A stretch of 64,000 nucleotides of DNA from Georgenia subflava (lineage in GTDB: Bacteria; Actinomycetota; Actinomycetes; Actinomycetales; Actinomycetaceae): assembly GCF_009193155.1 (NCBI RefSeq), contig NZ_VUKD01000005.1, positions 1 through 64,000 on the forward strand. The letters are read 5' to 3'. Below are positions 38,165 through 46,811 of this stretch, in pieces. How positions within the stretch are numbered: position 1 is the first letter of the stretch; every line of letters begins with the position of its first letter. The notes below the pieces were generated by a model, which was not told where the DNA came from, ran no database searches, and saw only the letters and a list, made by a program, of their open reading frames with translations. The translations under genes and the position numbers were made by a program.

Positions 38165-38892
38165 GTCGAAGCAGGCGCAGCACCGACCTGACCACCACGG
38201 GCGCGGATCCCCAGGACGCCGATCTGGCCAAGAGGTCCTCGCTCCTCGACCGCCTGCTCGACCGCGCCGTCGCCGGCAGCTCCGGCGCCGAGTCCCGCGT
38301 GGCCGAGCTGCGCCGCGAGAACCCGGACGCCTCCCCCGAGCAGCTGCTGCGCAAGCTCGAGAAGCGGTACCTGCGGCGGGTGTCCCGCCTCGGCGGTGCG
38401 GTCGGTGCCGTGGCGGCGGTCCCGGCGCTCGGCACGGCGGCCGCATTGGTGCTCACGACGGCGCAGACCGCGGCGTTCCTGCGGTCCTCGGCGGCGCACG
38501 TCATGGCGGTCGCCAGCCTGCACGGCATCCGGGTCGACGACGTCGAGCGACGCCGCACCCTCCTGCTCGCCTCGCTCCTCGGCGAGGAGGGCGCCCACGC
38601 GGTCTCCGGGCAGCTGGGGCTCGGCACCCTGTACTGGGGCAAGGCCGCGCTGACCAAGCTGCCGATCGGACTGGTCCGGTCGGTCAACAAGGGCCTGACC
38701 CGTCGCCTGCTGACCGCTGGTGCCGCGCGAGGGGGCCTGCTCGCGCTCGGCCGGCTGGCCCCGTTCGGCATCGGCGCCGTCATCGGCTACAAGGGCACCA
38801 AGACGGTCGGGAAGAACGTCCTCGAGGGTGCACGCAAGGCCTTCGGCCCGGTGCCCCACCGGTTCCCCGTCGAGTCGGGCGCGAACCAATGA
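38161..38892 (+). CDS. Conserved Ala/Gly-rich membrane-associated protein, unknown function
   Basis: Encodes 243 residues. A charged N terminus with a predicted helix (about 25-75) is followed by a Gly/Ala-rich hydrophobic region (about 78-105) and a second hydrophobic region at the end (about 190-215, RLAPFGIGAVIGYKGTKTVGKNVL). It resembles EcsC-like proteins in composition, but I cannot assign a family firmly. It is translationally coupled on both sides: ATGA overlaps with the OsmC-family gene upstream and the aldo-keto reductase gene downstream. Confidence 0.7.
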   Translation: MSRSRRSTDLTTTGADPQDADLAKRSSLLDRLLDRAVAGSSGAESRVAELRRENPDASPEQLLRKLEKRYLRRVSRLGGAVGAVAAVPALGTAAALVLTTAQTAAFLRSSAAHVMAVASLHGIRVDDVERRRTLLLASLLGEEGAHAVSGQLGLGTLYWGKAALTKLPIGLVRSVNKGLTRRLLTAGAARGGLLALGRLAPFGIGAVIGYKGTKTVGKNVLEGARKAFGPVPHRFPVESGANQ

Positions 38893-39674
38893 CGGGCGCC
38901 GTGCCCACCGTGGCGCTCGGCGCCGAGGACTCACCGCGTATCCCGCTGCTGGGGTTCGGCACGTGGCAGGCCCGCGGCGAGGAGGTCTACAACGCCGTCC
39001 GGACGGCGCTCGACGTCGGGTACCGGCACATCGACACGGCCACCATGTACGGCAACGAGGCGCAGGTGGGACGGGCGGTCGCAGACTCCGGGATCGACCG
39101 TGCCGACCTGTTCGTCACCACCAAGTGCCCGCCTGACCACGTCGGGCGGGAGGAGGAGACGCTCGACGCCTCGTTGCGCGACCTCGGCCTCGACCACGTC
39201 GACCTCTGGCTCGTGCACTGGCCGCCGCACACCGGCGCGACCCCAGAGATGTGGGAGAAGTTCGTCGAGGCGCAGCAGACCGGCCGCGCCCGCTCGATCG
39301 GCGTCTCGAACTACTCCCCCGCCGAGATCGACGAGCTCATCGACGCCACCGGTGTCGCGCCCGCGATCGACCAGATCCCCTGGAGCCCCGCGGACCACGA
39401 CCCCGACCTGGTGGCCGCGCTGCGGGACCGCGGCGTCGTCCTCGAGGGCTACAGCCCGTTCAAGCGCACCGACATGGGCGCACCCGCGCTGGCAGCTGTC
39501 GCCCAGGCGCACGACGTGACGCCGCAGCAGGTGGTGGTGCGGTGGCACCTCCAGCACGGGTTCGTGGTCATCCCGAAGTCGGTCCACGCCGATCGCATCG
39601 CCGCCAACTTCGATGTCCTCGACCTGGAGCTGTCCTCCGCCGAGATGGACTCCCTGGACGCCCTGGGCGCCTGA
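38889..39674 (+). CDS. Aldo/keto reductase
   Basis: A 261-residue NADPH-dependent carbonyl reductase. The catalytic tetrad can be seen as Asp in HIDTATMYGNE, Tyr in the same stretch, Lys in VTTKCPP and His in LWLVHWPPH; the late IPKSVHADRI motif binds the cofactor phosphate. Third gene of an operon with the OsmC-family protein and a membrane protein. Substrate unknown; clearing of toxic aldehydes would fit the neighbours. Confidence 0.92.
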   Translation: MTGAVPTVALGAEDSPRIPLLGFGTWQARGEEVYNAVRTALDVGYRHIDTATMYGNEAQVGRAVADSGIDRADLFVTTKCPPDHVGREEETLDASLRDLGLDHVDLWLVHWPPHTGATPEMWEKFVEAQQTGRARSIGVSNYSPAEIDELIDATGVAPAIDQIPWSPADHDPDLVAALRDRGVVLEGYSPFKRTDMGAPALAAVAQAHDVTPQQVVVRWHLQHGFVVIPKSVHADRIAANFDVLDLELSSAEMDSLDALGA

Positions 39675-39853
39675 GCCGCCGAGCTCAGTGCGAGTCGGCC
39701 CGGCAGGCGCCGCGCGCGAGGCAGGACCCGGACGACCAGCCCGTGTGGCGCACGCGAGGTAGTCAAAAGAGTGCCCCACACACCTCGCTCACCTGCGGTT
39801 ACGACCAACAGTGAGTCGAGGGCACTCAACTTTTTCGCCCTGGGCGATCAGGC
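39675..39853. other. Intergenic region before the hsp20 control site
   Basis: No gene seen. It contains an 8-bp inverted repeat GAGTGCCC (39769-39776) / GGGCACTC (39820-39827) followed by a T-run at 39830-39835, possibly a terminator of the aldo-keto reductase operon with an unusually long loop. Confidence 0.4.
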
Positions 39854-39880
39854 TTAGCACTCTCTGGTGCCGAGTGCTAA
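39854..39880. promoter_or_regulatory. CIRCE element (HrcA operator) before hsp20
   Basis: TTAGCACTC-N9-GAGTGCTAA, an exact match to the CIRCE consensus bound by the heat-shock repressor HrcA. It lies 94 bp upstream of the hsp20 ATG, showing that this gene is under HrcA heat-shock control. Confidence 0.97.
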
Positions 39881-39973
39881 AACTGATGTCAGTAGCCGAC
39901 CGGGGCGACCCCCTCGCCCCGGACGGGACCGACGACCCGGATGGTCCGGGCCGACACAGTGGAGGTGGATCTC

Positions 39974-40411
39974 ATGGCTACCCGATACGACCCGTTCCGA
40001 GACATGGACCGCTGGCTGGCAGGCGCGCTGCGCACGACGCCGTCCTCCCCCGGCATGCCGCTGGATCTCTACCGCGAGGGCGAGAGCTTCGTGGCGAAGC
40101 TGGACCTGCCCGGGGTGGACCCGGCCTCGATCGACATCGACGTCGAGGACCGCACCCTGACCGTGCGCGCCGAGCGCACCAACGGCGTCGGCGACGACGT
40201 CCAGTGGCTCACCCACGAGCGCCCGGCCGGCACGTTCGCGCGGCAGCTGACCTTGGGCAACGGCCTCGCGCTGGACCGCATCGAGGCCGGCTACACCGAC
40301 GGCGTCCTCACGCTGACCATCCCGGTGGCGGAGGAGGCGAAGCCGCGCAAGATCCAGGTGACGCACGCCGAGCGGCCCACCACCATCGAGCAGGCCACCG
40401 ACGCGGCCTGA
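39974..40411 (+). CDS. Small heat shock protein, Hsp20/alpha-crystallin family
   Basis: A 145-residue ATP-independent chaperone that holds unfolding proteins. The alpha-crystallin domain is at about 38-130, with the strand pattern FVAKLDLPGVDPASIDIDVED and the conserved GVLTLTIPV near the end. The ATG at 39974 has a GGAGGTG ribosome-binding site 7-8 bases upstream. A perfect CIRCE element lies upstream and a strong terminator downstream, so it is a single-gene heat-shock unit. Confidence 0.95.
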   Translation: MATRYDPFRDMDRWLAGALRTTPSSPGMPLDLYREGESFVAKLDLPGVDPASIDIDVEDRTLTVRAERTNGVGDDVQWLTHERPAGTFARQLTLGNGLALDRIEAGYTDGVLTLTIPVAEEAKPRKIQVTHAERPTTIEQATDAA

Positions 40412-40422
40412 TCTCACCCAGC

Positions 40423-40452
40423 ACGGGCGCCCCGACCACTCGGGGCGCCCGT
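40423..40452 (+). terminator. hsp20 terminator
   Basis: Perfect 12-bp stem ACGGGCGCCCCG / CGGGGCGCCCGT with a 6-nt loop, 11 bp after the stop. Confidence 0.75.
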
Positions 40453-40587
40453 CGCTGTCTCCAGAGCGCTGCCGTCCGCTGCCTTCAAGGAAGGAACCCT
40501 CCACGAAACCCGGGGCGGTTCGCCTACGCCGCGGAGCCGGAGTGGTGGACTCGCCCTTGACGAGCTGCTGTCCGGAGTCGACGAGCG

Positions 40588-40656
40588 TTGATATTTGGAA
40601 TACCGACCCAGTAACCGTCGGTTATACCGAGCACTGGGATAACCCCCAAATATCAA
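40588..40656 (+). promoter_or_regulatory. Nested inverted repeats upstream of the SDR gene
   Basis: Outer arms TTGATATTTGG (40588-40598) and CCAAATATCAA (40646-40656) are exact reverse complements over 11 bp. Between them lies a 13-bp palindrome TAACCG-T-CGGTTA (40612-40624), which overlaps ACCGAC-N9-GTCGGT. The region is AT-richer than its surroundings. This fits a tightly controlled promoter with TetR- or LysR-like operators. No regulator gene is adjacent. Confidence 0.6.
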
Positions 40657-40666
40657 AGGAGACACC

Positions 40667-41521
40667 ATGACCAATCTGCTCATCGACAAGGTCGCCGTCA
40701 TCACGGGCGGCGCAAGCGGCATCGGCCAGGCCACCGTGGAAGCGTTCGTCGACAACGGCGCCAAGGTGGTCATCGGTGACATTCAGGACGACCTTGGCAA
40801 GGCCCTCGCCGACAAGCTCGGCGACTCCGCCGTTTACGTCCACGCCGACGTCACTGACGAGACCGACGTCGAGAACCTGGTCGCCACCGCCGTGAAGACC
40901 TACGGCAAGCTCGACGTGATGTTCAACAACGCTGGCGCCCCGTCTGCCCCGGCGCCCATCACCGAGTTCTCCGTCGAGTACCTCGACAAGGCGCTCTCCC
41001 TGTTCGTGCGGTCCGTCGCGCTCGGCCACAAGTACTCTGCCCGACAGTTCAAGTCCCAGGGCACCGGCGGCTCGATCATCTCCACCTCGTCGCTCGCCGG
41101 TCTGCAGGGGGGTTGGGGAGACATCGGCTACTCCTCCGCCAAAGCGGCCGTCCTCGGCATCGCCCGTGTCGCGACCGTCGAGCTGGGCAAGTTCGGCATT
41201 CGCTCCAACGTGATCGCGCCCGGCATCATCATGACGCCGATCTTCACCCGTTACGCCGGGCTGAGCGAGGAGGACTCCGAGAAGTTCCTCGCTCGGCTCG
41301 AGGAGCTGACCCAGGACGAGCAGCCCCTTGGCCGCACCGGGGTCCCCGCCGACATCGCCGGCCCCGCCCTGTTCCTGGCCAGTGACCTCTCGGCCTTCGT
41401 CAGCGGCGTGACCATCCCCGTCGACGGCGGATCCTCGTCGGTCACATTCAACACGTTCGACCAGAAGTTCGGTGAGGTGGCTGCCGAGCTCGAAGCTGGG
41501 TGGGTGTCTGCCCGAAACTGA
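40667..41521 (+). CDS. Short-chain dehydrogenase/reductase (SDR)
   Basis: A 284-residue classical SDR. The cofactor motif is ITGGASGIGQAT, followed by NNAG at about residue 87, the catalytic Ser in STSSLAG and the YSSAK active-site Tyr/Lys at about residue 155. It ends with the DGG segment plus an extra tail of about 25 residues. The ATG has an AAAGGAG ribosome-binding site. Relatives act on alcohols, terpenoids or steroids; the substrate cannot be read. More T-ending codons than its neighbours, and an isolated position with its own regulatory palindromes and terminator, hint at later acquisition. Confidence 0.9.
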   Translation: MTNLLIDKVAVITGGASGIGQATVEAFVDNGAKVVIGDIQDDLGKALADKLGDSAVYVHADVTDETDVENLVATAVKTYGKLDVMFNNAGAPSAPAPITEFSVEYLDKALSLFVRSVALGHKYSARQFKSQGTGGSIISTSSLAGLQGGWGDIGYSSAKAAVLGIARVATVELGKFGIRSNVIAPGIIMTPIFTRYAGLSEEDSEKFLARLEELTQDEQPLGRTGVPADIAGPALFLASDLSAFVSGVTIPVDGGSSSVTFNTFDQKFGEVAAELEAGWVSARN

Positions 41522-41539
41522 TGCCATGAGTGTCGTAGC

Positions 41540-41573
41540 GAGAACCCGTCCGGGATCACTTGGGCGGGTTCTC
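41540..41573 (+). terminator. SDR gene terminator
   Basis: Stem GAGAACCCG / CGGGTTCTC (9 bp, extendable with a G-T pair), 18 bp after the SDR stop. Confidence 0.65.
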
Positions 41574-41665
41574 CTGCGTCACGGTGAAGCCGCGCCTCAT
41601 TGTGATGCCAGGGACACATGACTCGGATCCCGTGGACACCCGGCTCCGGCGCCTACGATGCACGG

Positions 41666-42508
41666 GTGAGCGAGACCAGCACAGCCCCCGCGCCCGCCCG
41701 TTCCGCCGCCCCGCCGAGCACCAGCTACGAGGACCTGCTCCGGCTCGTGCTCGAGCACGGGGCCGCGAAGGCCGACCGCACCGGCACCGGGACCCGCAGC
41801 GTCTTCGGGCACCAGATGCGGTTCGACCTCAGCGAGGGCTTTCCGCTCGTCACCACCAAGCGCGTGCATCTGAAGTCGGTCGTCGGCGAGCTGCTCTGGT
41901 TCCTCCGCGGCGACTCGAACGTGCGCTGGCTGCAGGAGAACGGCATCCGGATCTGGAACGAGTGGGCCGACGCGGACGGCGAGCTCGGCCCGGTCTACGG
42001 CGTGCAGTGGCGCTCGTGGCCGACGCCTGACGGCGGCCACGTCGACCAGCTGCAGCAGGTCCTCGACACGCTCCGGGCCAACCCGGACTCACGCCGCATC
42101 ATCGTCTCCGCCTGGAACGTCGCCGAGCTGGACCAGATGGCGCTGATGCCGTGCCATGCGTTCTTCCAGTTCTACGTCGCCGACGGCAGGCTCTCCTGCC
42201 AGCTCTACCAGCGCAGCGCCGACCTGTTCCTCGGCGTGCCGTTCAACATCGCCTCCTACGCGCTGCTGACCCACATGGTCGCCCAGCAGGTGGGCCTCGA
42301 CGTCGGCGACTTCGTCTGGACCGGCGGCGACTGCCACATCTATGACAACCACCACGAGCAGGTCCGCGAGCAGCTCTCCCGCGAGCCGTTCCCCTTCCCC
42401 GAGCTGAGGCTGCGCAAGGCCGGCTCGCTGTTCGACTACACCTTCGACGACGTCGACGTGGTGGACTACCGGCACCACCCCGCGATCAAGGCGCCGGTCG
42501 CCGTCTAG
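41666..42508 (+). CDS. thyA: Thymidylate synthase
   Basis: Makes dTMP from dUMP using methylene-tetrahydrofolate, which is turned into dihydrofolate. The GTG at 41666 gives 280 residues; the N terminus then begins just before the conserved [15 protein letters not shown]. An ATG at 41618 in the same frame is less likely. Family blocks are [19 protein letters not shown], the active-site Cys in [12 protein letters not shown], the RSAD segment and GDCHIYDNH. It is coupled by one-base overlap to folA, which regenerates its cofactor. Confidence 0.96.
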   Translation: MSETSTAPAPARSAAPPSTSYEDLLRLVLEHGAAKADRTGTGTRSVFGHQMRFDLSEGFPLVTTKRVHLKSVVGELLWFLRGDSNVRWLQENGIRIWNEWADADGELGPVYGVQWRSWPTPDGGHVDQLQQVLDTLRANPDSRRIIVSAWNVAELDQMALMPCHAFFQFYVADGRLSCQLYQRSADLFLGVPFNIASYALLTHMVAQQVGLDVGDFVWTGGDCHIYDNHHEQVREQLSREPFPFPELRLRKAGSLFDYTFDDVDVVDYRHHPAIKAPVAV

Positions 42509-43023
42509 TGATCGCCATGATCTGGGCCCAGGCCCACGACCGGGTGATCGGTGCCGACGGCGCGATGCCCTGGCGGCTGCCCGAGGACTTGGCCCACTTC
42601 CGCCGCACCACCACCGGCACCGCCGTCGTGATGGGGCGCACGACCTGGGAGTCGTTCCCGGCCCGGTTCCGGCCGCTGCCCGGTCGCCGCAACATCGTGC
42701 TCAGCCGCCAGAGCGGGCTCGAGCTGCCCGGCGCCGAGGTCGCGCACGACCTCGAGGCCGCGCTGCGCCTCGTCGGCGACTCCGACGTGTGGGTGATCGG
42801 CGGCGCCCAGGTCTACGCCGAGGCGATGCCCCGGGCCGACCGGCTCGTGGTGACCGACATCGACCTCGACGTCGACGGCGACGCCCGTGCCCCGAGGATC
42901 GAGCACACCGCCTGGGTGCCCGAGCGGACGGACCCCGACGACGGCTGGCACACCTCCGAGACGGGGCTGCGCTACCGCATCACGACCTACGTCCGACCAC
43001 CCCTCGCCGCCCGAGGTCGATGA
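42508..43023 (+). CDS. folA: Dihydrofolate reductase
   Basis: Reduces dihydrofolate to tetrahydrofolate, restoring the cofactor used by ThyA. The GTG at 42508 overlaps the thyA TAG by one base, a common thyA-folA arrangement. The 171 residues show IWAQAHDRVIGADGAMPWRLPEDL, MGRTTWESF, the PGRRNIVLSR strand and VIGGAQVYAEAMP. The acidic residue in PWRLPEDL is the catalytic one. Confidence 0.96.
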   Translation: MIAMIWAQAHDRVIGADGAMPWRLPEDLAHFRRTTTGTAVVMGRTTWESFPARFRPLPGRRNIVLSRQSGLELPGAEVAHDLEAALRLVGDSDVWVIGGAQVYAEAMPRADRLVVTDIDLDVDGDARAPRIEHTAWVPERTDPDDGWHTSETGLRYRITTYVRPPLAARGR

Positions 43024-43119
43024 CGGCCGTGCCGCCCCCGTCACGGCGGTGGCGGCACGAGACCCACGTCACAGCCGTTACCGTGGTCACCGGCAAGGAC
43101 TGGACGAACGGGGGCACGG

Positions 43120-43938
43120 ATGCTCGGCACGGCGACCGGGGGACGCGACCGCGTCGGTGGCCCGGCCGACCGTGCCGTCGAGCCGGGCACCCGTGCCGCG
43201 GAGACGGCGTCCGGCCGGCCGGCCGCCCCGTGGGGAGCGCTGGCCCTGACCCTGCTGGTCTGCCTCCTCGCCGTCGTGGCAGCCACCGGCCCCGCGCTGA
43301 GCGAGCGGTCCGCCGTCACGGTCGTGGAGACGCCCGAGACCGGCGCCGGCGACGAGATGGGGGTCGACAACCCGCCGCTCTACTCGGACCCGATCGAGCG
43401 GGACAAGGAGCTGCGACCTGACTTCGCGTCGGCGGACTGGATAGGCGCCGCCCTCGTCTGCGCCGTCGCCGTCGTGGCACTCGCCCTCCTCGTCCCGCGG
43501 CTGCTGCGGGCGCTGCGGCAGCGCGACCGCCCGGAGGAGGCCGGCGACGGCGTCGCGATCGCCGGCGCGAGCAGTCTCCTGGACGTCGGTCGCGCCCCGG
43601 AGGTGCCGGTGCTGATGGAGGGCGCCCGCGCCGCCGAGCAGCTCCTCGACGACGTGCAGGACCCTCGGGACGCCGTGGTCGCCGCCTGGCTCGCCCTCGA
43701 GGCCGCGGCTGCGGGATCCGGCGCCAGCCGTCAGCCGGCGCAGACGCCGACGGAGTTCACGACGACGGTACTCGACGCCACCGGGGCCGACCGGGAGGCC
43801 GTGGACACCCTGCTGCGGCTCTACCTGCGCGCCCGGTTCACCACCGCCGGACGACGCACCACGGGTGCGGCGGACGTGGCTGCCGCCCGAGCCGCGCTGG
43901 CGACGCTCTCGGAGAGCTGGGTCCGGCGCCGTGGCTGA
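43120..43938 (+). CDS. DUF4129 domain membrane protein
   Basis: Encodes 272 residues. Two hydrophobic helices (about 38-60 and 108-130) flank an extracytoplasmic loop. The C-terminal cytoplasmic domain at about 160-270 matches DUF4129 (AAWLALEAAAAGSGASR, TPTEFTTTVLD, LLRLYLRARFT). First gene of an operon with MoxR and DUF58 proteins; DUF4129 is routinely found with these. The complex's job is not known, though MoxR/DUF58 systems act in maturation of enzymes or the envelope. Confidence 0.85.
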   Translation: MLGTATGGRDRVGGPADRAVEPGTRAAETASGRPAAPWGALALTLLVCLLAVVAATGPALSERSAVTVVETPETGAGDEMGVDNPPLYSDPIERDKELRPDFASADWIGAALVCAVAVVALALLVPRLLRALRQRDRPEEAGDGVAIAGASSLLDVGRAPEVPVLMEGARAAEQLLDDVQDPRDAVVAAWLALEAAAAGSGASRQPAQTPTEFTTTVLDATGADREAVDTLLRLYLRARFTTAGRRTTGAADVAAARAALATLSESWVRRRG

Positions 43939-44431
43939 CCGCCCCTTCCGTCCGTCGGCCGGCGCCGTCGCCGGTGCGGTCGCCGTGGTCGTCGGCGTGG
44001 CCGCGCTCCTCGTGGTGCTCGACCGCCCGCCGGGCGTCGCCGTCCTGGCGGGCGCCGCCACGGCCGTGATCTGCGTGCTCGTCCTGACCCGTGGGCTCGG
44101 GCACGCCGGCGGCTTCGCCGAGCTGCCCGAGCCCGTCCGCGCCGGGACCCGCTACACCATCTCCCAGCTCTCCGCGGGCATGACCGGCCGGGACGGCCGC
44201 GTCCGCGGCCAGGTCGTCAACCGGCTGCACGACGTGGCCGCCACGCGCCTCGCCCTGCACGGGCTGGACCTGTCCGTCCCCGCCGACCACGCCGCCGTGC
44301 GCGCCCTGCTCGGCGAACCGGCAGCGGTGCTCCTCGACGGGGGACCACCGCCGACCGAGACCGACGTGGCCCGCTGCCTCGACGCACTCGAGTCCCTCAC
44401 CCCCACCACCCAGCTCCGGAGGAACCGATGA
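43931..44431 (+). CDS. Small membrane protein of the MoxR operon
   Basis: Encodes 166 residues from a GTG at 43931, overlapping the DUF4129 gene by 8 nt. Two N-terminal hydrophobic helices (about 10-30 and 34-52) are followed by a soluble C-terminal part with no family I can name. The stop overlaps the MoxR start by 4 nt, so it is almost certainly part of the same complex. Confidence 0.75.
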   Translation: MADRPFRPSAGAVAGAVAVVVGVAALLVVLDRPPGVAVLAGAATAVICVLVLTRGLGHAGGFAELPEPVRAGTRYTISQLSAGMTGRDGRVRGQVVNRLHDVAATRLALHGLDLSVPADHAAVRALLGEPAAVLLDGGPPPTETDVARCLDALESLTPTTQLRRNR

Positions 44432-45444
44432 CCACCGACGCCCCCGCCCCGACCGCACTCCCCGTCCCGGAGGTCGCCCGGCTCGGCGGTGCGGTCCTCG
44501 CCCAGGTGGGCACCGCCGTCGTCGGGATGGAGCGGTCGCTGCGCACGGCGCTCGCCACGATCCTGGCCGGCGGGCACGTGCTCTTCGAGGACGTCCCGGG
44601 GCTGGGCAAGACGCTGGCCGCGCGGTCGCTGGCGACGGCGCTCGGGCTCGACTTCGCCCGGCTCCAGTGCACGCCGGACCTCCTGCCCGCGGACATCACC
44701 GGCTCCTACGTGTTCGACCCGGCCGAGTCGCGGTTCGAGTTCCGGCCCGGCCCGGTGTTCACCGGTCTGCTGCTGGCCGACGAGATCAACCGCACCTCGC
44801 CGAAGACCCAGTCCGCGCTGCTCGAGGCCATGGCCGAGCGGCAGGTCTCGGTGGAGGGCAGGAGCTTCGCGCTGCCGCGCCCGTTCCACGTCATGGCGAC
44901 GTCGAACCCGGTGGAGTACGAGGGCACCTATCCCCTCCCGGAGGCTCAGCTCGACCGGTTCATGGTGCGGCTCGACGTCGGCTACCCGTCCGCCGCGGCG
45001 GAGGCCGAGGTCATCGGCCGGCGGCTGGACCGGAGGACGGAACGGGCCGACGTCGCCCGGGTGGTCGACCCCGAGGCGCTCCTCGCGATGCAGGCGGGCG
45101 TGGAGGCGGTCGACGTCGAGCGGGACATCGTCACGTACTGCGTGGACCTCGCCGCGGCGACCCGGCGGCACGACGCCGTCGAGGTCGGCGCGTCGCCGCG
45201 TGGCTCCCAGTCGCTCGTGCTGGTGGCCCGTGCCCTCGCGGTGCTGGACGGCCGCGACTACGTGACGCCGGAGGACGTCAAGACCGTCGCCGTCCCCGTG
45301 CTCGCGCACCGGCTGACGCTGACGGCCCAGGCCTGGGCCGGCGGGTCGACCGGCACCGACGTCGTGGCCACCCTGCTGGAGTCGGTCCCCGGGCCAGCCG
45401 GCGCGCCGACGGACGCCGTCGGGGCCGGCGCGCGACGGTCGTGA
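44428..45444 (+). CDS. MoxR-family AAA+ ATPase
   Basis: A 338-residue AAA+ chaperone. Walker A is EDVPGLGKTLAARSLA, Walker B GLLLADEINRTSPKTQSAL, sensor 1 is in HVMATSNPVEYEGTYPLPEAQLDRF, and a helical lid domain is at about 250-330. MoxR proteins insert metals or mature partners together with von Willebrand/DUF58 proteins. Both ends overlap neighbours by 4 nt, showing tight coupling in the five-gene operon. Confidence 0.95.
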   Translation: MTTDAPAPTALPVPEVARLGGAVLAQVGTAVVGMERSLRTALATILAGGHVLFEDVPGLGKTLAARSLATALGLDFARLQCTPDLLPADITGSYVFDPAESRFEFRPGPVFTGLLLADEINRTSPKTQSALLEAMAERQVSVEGRSFALPRPFHVMATSNPVEYEGTYPLPEAQLDRFMVRLDVGYPSAAAEAEVIGRRLDRRTERADVARVVDPEALLAMQAGVEAVDVERDIVTYCVDLAAATRRHDAVEVGASPRGSQSLVLVARALAVLDGRDYVTPEDVKTVAVPVLAHRLTLTAQAWAGGSTGTDVVATLLESVPGPAGAPTDAVGAGARRS

Positions 45445-46811
45445 ACGGGGCCGGCACCGGGGCCGGTGCACGCGCCCGCACCGGTGCCTGGCGGGTCAGC
45501 GGGGCGAGCCACGCCTTCGTCGTCGTCGCGGTGCTGCTGCTCCTCGTCGGGATGGTGCTCGGCCGGCCGGACGTCGCCGTGCTCGGGGTGCCGCTGCTGC
45601 TCACGGTCGTGTGGGGGTGGGCGGCTCGCCCCCGGGCGGCGGTGCGCACGGCGCTGCACAGCGCCTCGCAGGAGGTCGCGGCCGGCGAGGTCGGTGCGGA
45701 CCTCGTGGTCGAGGCGCCTGCTGGGTGCGAGGCGATGATGCTGCGCGTGGCGTCGCCGGGCCTGGCGCCGGCCGAGGCGCTGGTCCACCTCCCCGCCGGG
45801 GAGCGCACCCTGGGGCTGCGCAGCGCCACCGTACGCACCGGCGCGCAGCAGCTCTTCACCGTCGACCACGCCGGGGTGGGGACCGGTGGGGTCGTGCGCA
45901 CCGGGCAGGCCACCGTCGGCCCGGTGACGACGCTCGTGCTGCCCGGCGTGGTGCCGCTGGGGCGGCTGCCGCTCCCCCGACGGCTCCAGGGCCTGACCGG
46001 TGCCCACGACGCCAACCGTGCCGGTGACGGCGGGGAGCTGCGCGACGTGGCGCTGTTCGCCCCTGGCGACCGGCTGCGCCGGATCGACTGGCGCACGACG
46101 GCCCGGCGCACCGGGGCGTCCGGCGGGGTCGTGCGCGACCTCTACGTGCACCGGACGTTCGCGACGGCGGACGCCACGGTCATGCTGGTGGTCGACTCGC
46201 GCGACGAGGTGGGCCCCGACGTCGGCACGTGGAGCGGGTCCCGGCAGGTGCGTCCCGACGACGCGACCTCGCTGGACCTGGCACGTGAGGCGGCGGCGTC
46301 GATCGCCCGGCGCTATCTCGCGGCGGGTGATCGCGTTGGTTTGGCGGATCTGGGGATGCGCCGTCGCGCGCTCCCGCCGGCGGGCGGCAGCCGGCAGCTC
46401 GCCCGCCTCACGCACCGGCTGGCGCTGGCGCAGCCGGAGCCGCAGGCCGGACGGCTCGTGCGCGCGCCGCTGCTGCCGTCGGGCGCGCTGGTGGTGCTGC
46501 TCTCGACGTTCCTGGACGAGGAGGCGGCCCAGATCGCGCACAGCTGGCGCCGGTCGGGCCACCAGGTGGTGTCGGTGGACGTGCTGCCGCCGTTGCGGGA
46601 GTCGGGCGTGGAGCCCGGTCAGCGCACCGCCTTCCGGCTCGTGCGCATGGAGCGGGCGGACAGGCTCGAGCTGCTGCGCCGGGGCGGGGTCGACGTCGTC
46701 AGGTGGCGCCCCGCAGACGTGCCGGGCGCGGTGCCTGCCACGGCGGCGCTGGGCGCGCTCGCGCTGGCCGGGCGCCGACGTGCCGGAGCGGCTGCCGGGA
46801 GCCGACGATGA
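45441..46811 (+). CDS. DUF58 domain protein
   Basis: Encodes 456 residues from a GTG overlapping the MoxR stop. Two N-terminal hydrophobic helices (about 22-60) are followed by an extracytoplasmic-like region, and then the DUF58 signature GDRLRRIDWRTTARR at about residue 210. A vWA-like domain follows with the metal-site start VMLVVDSRDEVG. DUF58 proteins are the standard partner of MoxR ATPases. Confidence 0.93.
   Translation: MNGAGTGAGARARTGAWRVSGASHAFVVVAVLLLLVGMVLGRPDVAVLGVPLLLTVVWGWAARPRAAVRTALHSASQEVAAGEVGADLVVEAPAGCEAMMLRVASPGLAPAEALVHLPAGERTLGLRSATVRTGAQQLFTVDHAGVGTGGVVRTGQATVGPVTTLVLPGVVPLGRLPLPRRLQGLTGAHDANRAGDGGELRDVALFAPGDRLRRIDWRTTARRTGASGGVVRDLYVHRTFATADATVMLVVDSRDEVGPDVGTWSGSRQVRPDDATSLDLAREAAASIARRYLAAGDRVGLADLGMRRRALPPAGGSRQLARLTHRLALAQPEPQAGRLVRAPLLPSGALVVLLSTFLDEEAAQIAHSWRRSGHQVVSVDVLPPLRESGVEPGQRTAFRLVRMERADRLELLRRGGVDVVRWRPADVPGAVPATAALGALALAGRRRAGAAAGSRR

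Noticed and set aside
39449-39829. Minus-strand frame over the aldo-keto reductase end and the hsp20 upstream region as a transposase fragment
   Set aside because: No transposase motif or terminal inverted repeats; most of it is antisense to the aldo-keto reductase.
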